From positions 1 through 14,072 of the forward strand of contig JACCZO010000450.1 of NCBI GenBank assembly GCA_013695925.1: a DNA stretch of 14,072 nucleotides. Direction: 5' to 3'. The stretch is from Chthoniobacterales bacterium. Its GTDB lineage: Bacteria > Verrucomicrobiota > Verrucomicrobiia > Chthoniobacterales > UBA10450. The translations under genes were made by a program, and so were the position numbers. Position 1 is the stretch's first letter; each line of letters opens with the position of its first letter. The notes beneath the pieces are model-generated. The model did not search any database. It saw only the letters and a list, made by a program, of their open reading frames with translations, and was not told where the DNA came from. Below are positions 6,931 through 13,322 of this stretch, piece by piece.

Positions 6931-9406
6931 TTTTACTCCTCGGGCACAGCAGGTTCTGGCGCTGGCTCGGAAAGAAGCTGACCGCTTCAACCACAACTAT
7001 GTTGGAACCGAGCATCTCCTGCTGGGGCTGATCAAGCTCGGCCAGGGCGTGGCCGTCAACGTCCTCCAGAAAATGGGGCTCGATCTCGAGACCGTCCGGA
7101 TGGAAGTCGAAAAGCAAGTCGGCTCGGGCCCGGAGACAAAAATGGTCGGCAACATTCCCTACACGCCGCGGGTCAAGAAAGTCCTCGCTCTCGCGGGCAA
7201 GGAAGCTCGCGCTCTCAATCATTCCTATGTCGGCACTGAGCACATCCTGCTCGGTCTCCTCCGCGAAGGTGAAGGCGTGGCGGCGCGCGTCCTCAAGAGT
7301 CTCGAAGTCGATATCGAACGGACCCGAAACGAAATCCTCAAGGAATTGGATCCGAATTTCACTCCGCCGGAGGGAGATCCCGAGATGGGGGCAACCGGCG
7401 AGCCTTCCTCCAAGAAGGACGTCAAGACGCCCGCCCTCCGCGCCTTTGGCCGCGACCTGACCGAGCTCGCGAAAAAGGGCGAACTCGACCCGGTGATCGG
7501 CCGGCATAACGAAATCGAGCGCGTCATCCAGGTGCTCTGCCGCCGGACCAAAAACAACCCGGTATTGTTAGGCGAAGCCGGCGTCGGCAAGACCGCGATT
7601 GTCGAAGGCCTCGCCCAGGAAATCTCCAGCGGCAATGTGCCGGAACTATTGCGCGACAGAAAGGTGATCACGCTCGACCTCGCCCTGATGGTCGCGGGCA
7701 CCAAGTACCGCGGGCAATTCGAAGAGCGAATCAAGGCAGTGATGGACGAGATTCGCCGTTCCAGGAACGTCATCCTTTTCATCGACGAACTGCATACGAT
7801 CGTCGGCGCCGGTTCGGCGGAAGGCGCGATGGATGCCTCCAACATCATCAAGCCCGCCCTTAGCCGGGGCGAGTTGCAATGCGTGGGTGCCACCACCCTC
7901 AACGAGTATCGCAAATACATCGAGAAAGATGCCGCGCTCGAACGGCGGTTTCAGACCGTCAAAGTGGAAGCTCCGACGGTCGATGAAGCGATTCTGATTC
8001 TGAAAGGCCTGCGGCCGAAATATGAGGCGCACCACAAAGCAAAACTGACCGACGAATCCCTCGAGCAGGCGGTCAAACTTTCCGAGCGTTACATTACCGG
8101 ACGGTTTTTGCCCGACAAGGCGATTGACGTCATGGACGAGGCCGGCGCCCGCGCCCGGATCAACGCCATGACGCGTCCGCCCGACGTGAAGGAAATCGAA
8201 AAAGAGATCGAAGAGATCCGGGTCGAAAAAGAAGCCGCGATTAAGGCGCAGGATTTCGAAAAAGCCGCCGCCCTCCGCGACAAGGAGAAGCAGGCCAAGG
8301 AAAAATTGGAACGCATCCTCGGCGAATGGCGCGAACAGCGCGAAGAGAAGGAAGTGCTCGTGACCGCCGACGACATGATGCACATCATCTCGAAAGTGAC
8401 CGGCGTCCCGCTCCAAAAAATGGAGCAAAAGGAAACCGCGAAACTTCTCGCGATGGAAGTCGAGATCAAGCAGCGGGTCATCGGCCAGGACGAAGCAGTC
8501 GGCGCGATTAGCAAGGCGCTCCGCCGTTCGCGCGCTGACCTGAAAGATCCGAAACGTCCGATCGGCTCGTTTGTCTTCCTCGGCCCGACCGGCGTGGGCA
8601 AGACCTTCCTCGCTCGTACCCTGGCGGAGTTCATGTTCGGCGACTCCGATGCGCTCATCCAGATCGACATGTCTGAGTACATGGAAAAATTCACCGCTTC
8701 GCGTCTGATCGGCTCGCCTCCGGGCTACGTCGGTTACGAGGAAGGGGGCCAGCTTTCGGAAGCGGTTCGGCGCCGGCCTTACTCGGTCGTGCTCTTCGAC
8801 GAAATCGAAAAAGCGCATCCCGACGTGATGCATCTCCTTCTCCAGATTTTGGAGGAAGGAAAAATTACCGACTCGTTAGGCCGGAAGATCGATTTCCGGA
8901 ATACCATCATCATCATGACCTCGAACGTGGGTGCCGAGTTGATCAAGCGCCAGACCACGATGGGCTTCGGCGCGTCGAACCGTGATGAGGCGAACTACGA
9001 AGTCATGCGGGACAAGATTCTCGACGAAACCAAGCGCGTCTTTAAGCCGGAATTTCTCAACCGCCTCGATGAGATCATCGTCTTCCACACTCTCGAGAAG
9101 CCCGACCTCCTCAAGATCGTCGATCTCGAGGTGGACAAGGTGAAGCGTCGCCTTCAGCTCAAGGAAATCGAGATCGAGCTCGACAACGCGGCCCACGAAT
9201 TCGTGATCGAAAAAGGATACGACCCGACCTACGGGGCGCGCCCCATGCGGCGTGCAGTCGAGCGTTACCTCGAGGATCCGCTTGCGGAAGAACTGCTCAA
9301 GGGCAACGTGAAAGCCGGCGACCTGGTGAAGGTCACGGTGGAAAACGCGAAGCTCGTTTTCAAGGTCGCCGAGCCGCACGACAACGCGGCTGCCAACGCG
9401 AGCTAG
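6923..9406 (+). CDS. clpC: ATP-dependent Clp protease ATP-binding subunit ClpC (AAA+ unfoldase)
   Basis: A hexameric cytoplasmic unfoldase that feeds proteins to the ClpP peptidase. The 827 residues hold, in order, two N-domain repeats (1-67 and 78-143; YVGTEHLLLGL and YVGTEHILLGL) that in relatives bind phosphoarginine; AAA module 1 with Walker A GEAGVGKT (217-224) and Walker B ILFIDE (284-289); the middle domain with a UVR-type motif (about 437-466), the feature separating ClpC from ClpA; and AAA module 2 with Walker A GPTGVGKT (554-561), Walker B VVLFDE (622-627) and sensor 2 GARPMRR (771-777). The tripeptide MGF (680-682) lies where the ClpP-docking loop is expected. ClpP is not encoded here. 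It overlaps mcsB by 8 bases. Its only two TTA codons lie in GTTAGGC words at 7567 and 8875. Confidence 0.96.
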   Translation: MNNFTPRAQQVLALARKEADRFNHNYVGTEHLLLGLIKLGQGVAVNVLQKMGLDLETVRMEVEKQVGSGPETKMVGNIPYTPRVKKVLALAGKEARALNHSYVGTEHILLGLLREGEGVAARVLKSLEVDIERTRNEILKELDPNFTPPEGDPEMGATGEPSSKKDVKTPALRAFGRDLTELAKKGELDPVIGRHNEIERVIQVLCRRTKNNPVLLGEAGVGKTAIVEGLAQEISSGNVPELLRDRKVITLDLALMVAGTKYRGQFEERIKAVMDEIRRSRNVILFIDELHTIVGAGSAEGAMDASNIIKPALSRGELQCVGATTLNEYRKYIEKDAALERRFQTVKVEAPTVDEAILILKGLRPKYEAHHKAKLTDESLEQAVKLSERYITGRFLPDKAIDVMDEAGARARINAMTRPPDVKEIEKEIEEIRVEKEAAIKAQDFEKAAALRDKEKQAKEKLERILGEWREQREEKEVLVTADDMMHIISKVTGVPLQKMEQKETAKLLAMEVEIKQRVIGQDEAVGAISKALRRSRADLKDPKRPIGSFVFLGPTGVGKTFLARTLAEFMFGDSDALIQIDMSEYMEKFTASRLIGSPPGYVGYEEGGQLSEAVRRRPYSVVLFDEIEKAHPDVMHLLLQILEEGKITDSLGRKIDFRNTIIIMTSNVGAELIKRQTTMGFGASNRDEANYEVMRDKILDETKRVFKPEFLNRLDEIIVFHTLEKPDLLKIVDLEVDKVKRRLQLKEIEIELDNAAHEFVIEKGYDPTYGARPMRRAVERYLEDPLAEELLKGNVKAGDLVKVTVENAKLVFKVAEPHDNAAANAS

Positions 9407-9414
9407 GGCGGCCT

Positions 9415-9505
9415 GTAGACGCCTCCCTCTGGGAGGGGCGGTCCGCGGGTTCGACTGCACACTCAGATCGGCCATCACCCTCGCTTCGCAGAGCGAAGCG
9501 TTTAC
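9415..9505. repeat. pair of inverted REP-like hairpins between clpC and xerC (left pair)
   Basis: First unit, plus orientation: head GTAGACG (9415-9421), stem CCTCCC (9422-9427), loop TCT, GGGAGG (9431-9436). Second unit, minus orientation: its head reads GTAAA on the minus strand (9505-9501), and its stem CGCTTCGC (9482-9489) pairs with GCGAAGCG (9493-9500) around a three-base loop that also reads TCT on the minus strand. The two units face each other across about 45 bases, like a bacterial interspersed mosaic element. Lying between convergent gene ends, the hairpins may also terminate transcription from both sides. Confidence 0.7.
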
Positions 9506-9514
9506 ACGCTTTCG

Positions 9515-10468
9515 TTAGGCGCGCGGATGGGCCTCCGCGTAGGCTTTCTTTAACCGTTCGGTCGTCACGTGGGTGTAAATCTGCGTCGTGGAAAGGCTGG
9601 CGTGGCCTAACAATGCCTGCACGCTGCGCAAGTCCGCCCCGTTATCGAGCAGGTGCGTGGCGAAACTGTGCCGCAGCTTGTGCGGACTGAGCGCAATCGG
9701 GATCGAGGTATGCCGCAAGTACCGTTTCAGAATGAGCCAGATCGAGCGCGGCGAAATCCGTCGTCGCCCTTTATTCAGGAAAAGCGGACCGCTGTGCACG
9801 TTGGCCACCGCGCGGTAGCGCGAGACGGCTTCGAGCGCGGGCGCGCCAATCGGGCAGACCCGTTCCTTGCGCCCCTTGCCGAGAATGCGGACCGACTCGG
9901 TGTAGATGTCGAGGTCGTTGACGTCTAGCGAGGCCAGCTCGGCCAGGCGCAGGCCGCTGCTGTAAAAGAGTTCCATGATCGCCGCGTCGCGTTGCGGCAT
10001 CCAGACCGGCGCGCTCCTCGGTTTTTTCACCTGGAGCGGCGCGGCGAGCAGCTCCGCAATCTGCGTTTGGGTAAGGACGAGGGGGAGTTTTTTTTCCGCT
10101 TTAGGGAGCTGAATCTCGCGCACTGGATCTTTCGTCAGGCGGTTTCGCGCGACGAGGAAACGATAGAAACTGCGCAGCGCGGAAAACTGGAGGCGGATGT
10201 AGGAACGGGCCTGTTTCCGCTTCATCAGCTCGAAGAGATAGTCGCGAAAATGCTGCGCGCCGCACTGCCGCCAGGACGGGACGCCGGTCTGCGCCTGGAA
10301 ATTGCGCAGGGCATCGCGATAAATCCTCAGGGTGCGCGGCGAAGCGTTGCGCTCGACTTCGAGGAAGGTGATGAACTCCTCGACCAGTTTGTCCCTGGCC
10401 GCGTGCGCCGGTAGACGCTTCGCTCTGCGAAGCGCGGCACCGGGGAGGTTTGCGGCCGCGACATCCAC
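9515..10468 (-). CDS. xerC: tyrosine recombinase XerC/XerD-type
   Basis: A site-specific recombinase, probably the XerC-type enzyme that resolves chromosome dimers at dif. With a GTG start at 10468 it has 317 residues, close to the usual 300. The SAM-like N-terminal core-binding domain covers about 27-115 (EEFITFLEVERNASPRTLRI) and the catalytic domain about 130-310. Catalytic residues are Arg174 (SSGLRLAEL), Lys198 (LGKGRKER), His263 and Arg266 (SPHKLRHSFATH), His289 (LLGHASLSTTQ) and the nucleophile Tyr298 (IYTHV). The frame is open up to an ATG at 10624, but that would overlap the lipoprotein gene by 107 bases and add residues with no family match. The GTG has GGGAGG seven bases upstream, inside a REP-like hairpin. 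An integron or phage integrase is less likely because no other mobile genes are present. Confidence 0.88.
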   Translation of the reverse strand: MDVAAANLPGAALRRAKRLPAHAARDKLVEEFITFLEVERNASPRTLRIYRDALRNFQAQTGVPSWRQCGAQHFRDYLFELMKRKQARSYIRLQFSALRSFYRFLVARNRLTKDPVREIQLPKAEKKLPLVLTQTQIAELLAAPLQVKKPRSAPVWMPQRDAAIMELFYSSGLRLAELASLDVNDLDIYTESVRILGKGRKERVCPIGAPALEAVSRYRAVANVHSGPLFLNKGRRRISPRSIWLILKRYLRHTSIPIALSPHKLRHSFATHLLDNGADLRSVQALLGHASLSTTQIYTHVTTERLKKAYAEAHPRA

Positions 10469-10497
10469 CCCCGCACCTCCCAGAGGGAGGCGTCCAC
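10411..10497. repeat. pair of inverted REP-like hairpins at the 5' end of xerC (right pair)
   Basis: First unit, plus orientation: head GTAGA (10411-10415), stem CGCTTCGC (10416-10423), loop TCT, GCGAAGCG (10427-10434). Second unit, minus orientation: head GTGGACG (10497-10491), stem CCTCCC/GGGAGG (10490-10485 and 10481-10476), loop TCT. This is the mirror image of the pair at 9415-9505: the same two stem types in inverted order. The unit at 10411 lies inside the xerC reading frame, and the unit at 10476 contains the probable xerC ribosome binding site. Confidence 0.7.
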
Positions 10498-10517
10498 AAG
10501 GAGGGCTGGCGCGACGA

Positions 10518-10991
10518 CTAGTCTGGTTTTTCGATTTTATATCGGTTGTCACCCGAACCGCTGTACTGGCTTTTGAAAATCGGAACTGGGTTGGTGGAGA
10601 CCAATTCGTAGCCCTTGAGAACAAATTCCGGGTAAATGCCGTTGCTCGCCGGCTCGTAAACTTTATCGCCGCTGAAGAATCCGTAGAGCTTGTACTCGTA
10701 TCCGTTGTCGAAGCCGAAATTTATCTCCTCCCGGTCAGGGGCGAGTTTCTGGTTTTCGTTCAGCATGACCAGTTGGGCGGTCGTCCAAGGCTGGCCCGGA
10801 CGCCGCACGTATCCCCAGAATTTGTAATCCCGTTTGAAGTAGCGCCGCCCGATAAAATAGTCCCCTGGCGGCTCCGCCTGAATGCGCTGGTGCATCGCGA
10901 TCCGCGCCTGCTGAATGCCTTCGGGCATCGTTTCGCAGCCGGCGAGAAAAAGGAGACCAACGAGGAATGCTTTGAACGGGTGAAATTTCAT
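10518..10991 (-). CDS. lipoprotein of unknown function
   Basis: A 157-residue product with a signal peptide and perfect lipobox: MKFHPFKAFLVGLLFLAGCE, with Cys19 as the acylated residue after LAG. The start at 10991 is preferred over an in-frame ATG at 11021 because it gives the canonical short n-region; the longer form would add ten residues. The mature part is polar and aromatic-rich, with a conserved block at 95-140 (DNGYEYKLYGFFSGDKVYEP, then PEFVLKGYEL). I recognise no family. The block is repeated in the truncated copy immediately upstream, so the gene arose or spread by tandem duplication. Neither start has a Shine-Dalgarno sequence. It probably sits in the outer or inner membrane facing the periplasm. 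Confidence 0.75.
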   Translation of the reverse strand: MKFHPFKAFLVGLLFLAGCETMPEGIQQARIAMHQRIQAEPPGDYFIGRRYFKRDYKFWGYVRRPGQPWTTAQLVMLNENQKLAPDREEINFGFDNGYEYKLYGFFSGDKVYEPASNGIYPEFVLKGYELVSTNPVPIFKSQYSGSGDNRYKIEKPD

Positions 10992-11021
10992 CAGGCGAGA
11001 TAGAGCGCGGCTGGGCCTCAT

Positions 11022-11339
11022 CTATCGCAGCTTGGCATTCCTCGCAATGCCTGTAGCCGTCCCACGCTGCCAGGCGCGCCGCTGGAAGGGTCGCTCGATT
11101 TTCAGACGATTCTCCTCCCGGCTGCCGGGCAACTGGCTTTCGAAAATCGGCGCCGGGTTCGTCCCGATCACTTCATAATCCTGAAGGACAAACTCCGGCA
11201 GAAAGCGGTTGCTGACCAGTTCGTAAACTTTGTCGCCGCTGAAATATCCGCGCAATTTGTATTCGTAATTGTTATCGCTCCCGGCATGCATTTCAGTTTT
11301 GCATCGCCCCCTCATGCTGGTTAGACTGGCCTTCGTCAT
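11022..11339 (-). pseudogene. truncated duplicate of the adjacent lipoprotein gene
   Basis: The minus-strand frame encodes, at 11282-11088, a segment matching residues 93-156 of the neighbouring lipoprotein; 34 of the first 50 residues are identical (for example YEYKL, FSGDKVYE, PEFVL, TNP-PIF). The signal peptide, lipobox and first 90 residues are missing. The original stop after KIERP is lost, so the frame runs on to a TAG that abuts the in-frame ATG at 11021. The only ATG (11339) lies outside the homologous part and overlaps the start of the plus-strand gene at 11338. This looks like a decayed tandem copy; expression as a short protein cannot be excluded. Confidence 0.65.
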
Positions 11340-11601
11340 GATCGAACTGGAAGTCTACGCGGCCGGCGTCCGTGATTTGAACAAGATTCTGATACTCGAT
11401 CATCAGCTCGAGGCAGTTGCGGGGCTGCGTTACAAGGTCGATAGCAACCACGACATCGTTTACCTGGAGTTGGACGAGCCGACCATCACGGTGCGCGAGA
11501 TTCGCAGCATTTTTTCCAAGCTGGGCTTGGAGCCGCGTTTCGTGGGCGAGATTCCACCGCAGTTGCGGCCGCGCTCCAAGACGCAGCTCCTCAGTGCCTG
11601 A
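11338..11601 (+). CDS. small ferredoxin-like (HMA-like) protein heading the mla operon
   Basis: An 87-residue cytoplasmic protein without signal peptide or cysteines. Its predicted order strand-helix-strand-strand-helix-strand (IELEVYA, DLNKILILDHQLEAV, LRYKVDS, DIVYLELDE, TVREIRSIFSKLG, EPRFVGEIP) resembles a heavy-metal-associated ferredoxin-like domain, but the metal-binding CxxC is absent, so metal transport is unlikely. The start at 11338 is chosen because the fold begins there. Upstream ATGs at 11269 and 11314 would add unstructured residues and overlap the lipoprotein remnant. It ends 43 bases before mlaE and is probably co-transcribed with the transporter. It could be a regulator or accessory subunit; its function is unknown. 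Confidence 0.65.
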   Translation: MIELEVYAAGVRDLNKILILDHQLEAVAGLRYKVDSNHDIVYLELDEPTITVREIRSIFSKLGLEPRFVGEIPPQLRPRSKTQLLSA

Positions 11602-11644
11602 TCGGCAAGGCGCAGCACGCGCCGTGGCTCCGGATTGAACTCTC

Positions 11645-12442
11645 ATGGTTGTCCGCTTCTTGATTGGGATCGGGGCGGTTGTCCTCTCCTTTTTCATTTA
11701 TCTCGGCGAGCTGGTCGTGCTGGCAGCGGAGACGGTCCGATCGGCGGTTACGCACCGCATGCGCTGGCGGCTGTTCCTGCGTCAGATGGTCGATATCGGC
11801 CTGCTCTCGCAATTGGTCGTCGTCATCACGGGCGGTTTTACGGGCGCGGTTTTCGCGGCCCAAACCTATTTTCAGTTCAATAAACTCGGGGTCGCTTCCG
11901 GAGTCGGCGCGGTCGTCTCGGCCGCGCTCTTTCGCGAGCTCGGCCCGGTCCTTACCGGGTTGATGGTGACCGGCCGGGTGGGCGCGGCAATGTCGGCCGA
12001 GATTGGGACGATGAAAGTGACCGAACAGATCGACGCCTTGCGTGCGCTCGCGGTTCATCCAGTCGATTACCTGGTCGTGCCGCGAATGCTGGCGATGATG
12101 ATCTCGATGCCGCTGCTGGTCGCCGAGTGCATCTTCTTTGGCTTGATCGCGTCCTACTTCGTCTCGGTCAATGTGCTCGATATCAGCGCGCCTTATTACG
12201 TCGCCAATATGGTGCGCTGGACTTTGCTGCGCGACATCATCATGGGCCTAACGAAAGGGTTTTGTTTCGCGATCCTGATCGTCTTCATTAGTTGCCACAA
12301 GGGCCTCAACAGCCGCGAGGGCGCGGTGGGGGTCGGGCGGGCCACGACCGAAGCAGTGGTGAATGCATCGCTCGCAATTCTCATCTCGAACTTTTTCCTC
12401 ACCATGTTCCTCAACGTCATTTTCCCGGCCGGATGGCAGTGA
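11645..12442 (+). CDS. mlaE: MlaE-family ABC transporter permease (phospholipid transport)
   Basis: An inner-membrane permease of the MlaFED/MCE system that moves phospholipids between the inner membrane and the periplasmic side. The 265 residues (MlaE is usually about 260) begin with an amphipathic interfacial segment (1-30) and contain about five hydrophobic segments near 53-75, 84-112, 146-175, 200-218 and 240-260. The family signature ELGPVLTGLMVTGRVGAAMS spans 98-117 and is followed by EIGTMKVTEQIDALR (119-133). GLNSREGAVGVGRATTEAVV (220-239) is the second conserved block. A GTTAGGC word in antisense orientation lies at 12246. No Shine-Dalgarno sequence is visible before the ATG. Confidence 0.93.
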   Translation: MVVRFLIGIGAVVLSFFIYLGELVVLAAETVRSAVTHRMRWRLFLRQMVDIGLLSQLVVVITGGFTGAVFAAQTYFQFNKLGVASGVGAVVSAALFRELGPVLTGLMVTGRVGAAMSAEIGTMKVTEQIDALRALAVHPVDYLVVPRMLAMMISMPLLVAECIFFGLIASYFVSVNVLDISAPYYVANMVRWTLLRDIIMGLTKGFCFAILIVFISCHKGLNSREGAVGVGRATTEAVVNASLAILISNFFLTMFLNVIFPAGWQ

Positions 12443-12451
12443 GGGAGAAGT

Positions 12452-12562
12452 TGAGAGTTGATGGCTGAGAGTTGAGAGAAAGAGATGAGAGATGCGCCTT
12501 CAGTGAGGGAAACGCCAGCCACCAGCGGCGCTTCATCTCTCAACCCTCAACTAAAAACTCTC
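12452..12562. repeat. long imperfect palindrome between mlaE and mlaF
   Basis: The left half is purine-rich and carries TGAGAGTTGA twice (12452-12461 and 12466-12475). The right half is pyrimidine-rich. Complementary segments nest: GAGAGTT (12453-12459) with AACTCTC (12556-12562), GTTGAG (12471-12476) with CTCAAC (12546-12551), TGAGAGATG (12486-12494) with CATCTCTCA (12534-12542), and CGCC (12495-12498) with GGCG (12527-12530). The whole is a foldable insertion of about 110 bases within the operon. It may be a miniature mobile palindrome or an attenuating mRNA structure. Confidence 0.6.
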
Positions 12563-12580
12563 CACTCTACCCCCTCCACG

Positions 12581-13318
12581 ATGATTGCCGTCCGCGGTTT
12601 AAAGAAGCGGATCGGGGCGCAGGAAATCCTGCGCGGGGTCGACATCAGTGTCGGCACCGGTGAGACGCTGGTCATCATCGGACGGAGCGGCGGCGGCAAG
12701 AGCGTGCTCCTGAAAAACCTCATCGGCCTGATGCAGCCTGACGAAGGTGAAATCTGGGTCGACGGCCAGAGCATCATCGGGTTGAGCGAAAGGAAACTAG
12801 CCAGCATCCGCCGCAAGGTCGGCATCCTTTTCCAGGGCGGCGCGCTCTTCGACTCCATGACCGTGGAGGAAAACATCGCCTTTCCCCTGCGCGAGGCGGG
12901 CGAGCGCAACCAGCAGGTCATCGCGCAAAAAATCGCCGAGATGCTGGAGGTGATCGAACTGGATGGACAACAGAAAAAAATGCCGGTTAACTTGAGCGGC
13001 GGAATGAAGAAACGGGTCGGCCTCGCCCGCGCCATCATCAACCGGCCCTCCTGCATTCTCTACGACGAACCGACCTCCGGGCTCGACCCGGTCGTCTCGG
13101 ACAGCATCAACCGGCTGATTCGCCGGCTGCAGGAGCGCTATCACGTCACCAGCGTGGTCGTGACGCACGACATGAGGAGCGCGTTCCACATCGGCGATCA
13201 CATCGCCTACCTGCACGAAGGGCGAATTTACTTTTACGGGACGCCGGCGGAAATTCAGGCTTCGCCGGACCCGCTCATCCAGGACTTTCTGATCGGGCGC
13301 GCCTCCCGCGCGGACTAA
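12581..13318 (+). CDS. mlaF: MlaF-family ABC transporter ATP-binding protein
   Basis: The cytoplasmic ATPase that drives the MlaE permease. The 245 residues show Walker A GRSGGGKS (34-41), Q-loop Gln85 in LFQGGALFD, signature LSGGM (138-142), Walker B ILYDEP (159-164) with Glu163, D-loop SGLD and switch His196 in VVTHD. GALFDSMTV after the Q-loop is typical of the MlaF subfamily. The ATG at 12581 begins directly at the first beta-strand (MIAVRGLKKRIG). An in-frame ATG at 12485 would add 32 residues encoded by the palindromic insertion and is rejected. The gene ends four bases before mlaD. No Shine-Dalgarno sequence precedes it. Confidence 0.93.
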   Translation: MIAVRGLKKRIGAQEILRGVDISVGTGETLVIIGRSGGGKSVLLKNLIGLMQPDEGEIWVDGQSIIGLSERKLASIRRKVGILFQGGALFDSMTVEENIAFPLREAGERNQQVIAQKIAEMLEVIELDGQQKKMPVNLSGGMKKRVGLARAIINRPSCILYDEPTSGLDPVVSDSINRLIRRLQERYHVTSVVVTHDMRSAFHIGDHIAYLHEGRIYFYGTPAEIQASPDPLIQDFLIGRASRAD

Positions 13319-13322
13319 CGAA

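Noticed and set aside
7646..8833. 395-codon open frame antisense to clpC
   Set aside because: clpC has unbroken conserved AAA+ motifs in the same place; the antisense translation is rich in Phe, Asp, Arg and His, as expected from GC-biased codons read backwards, and matches no family.
9415..10497. CRISPR array or integron attachment sites around the recombinase
   Set aside because: The repeats are short hairpins in inverted pairs, without regularly spaced direct repeats, spacers, or cassette genes; REP-like elements fit better.
10469..10624. Longer xerC beginning at ATG 10624
   Set aside because: It would overlap the lipoprotein gene by 107 bases and add 52 residues encoded by repeats and that gene; the GTG at 10468 gives the family length and has a ribosome binding site.
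12485..12580. Longer mlaF beginning at ATG 12485
   Set aside because: The added 32 residues are encoded by the palindromic insertion, and the ABC fold begins exactly at the ATG at 12581.
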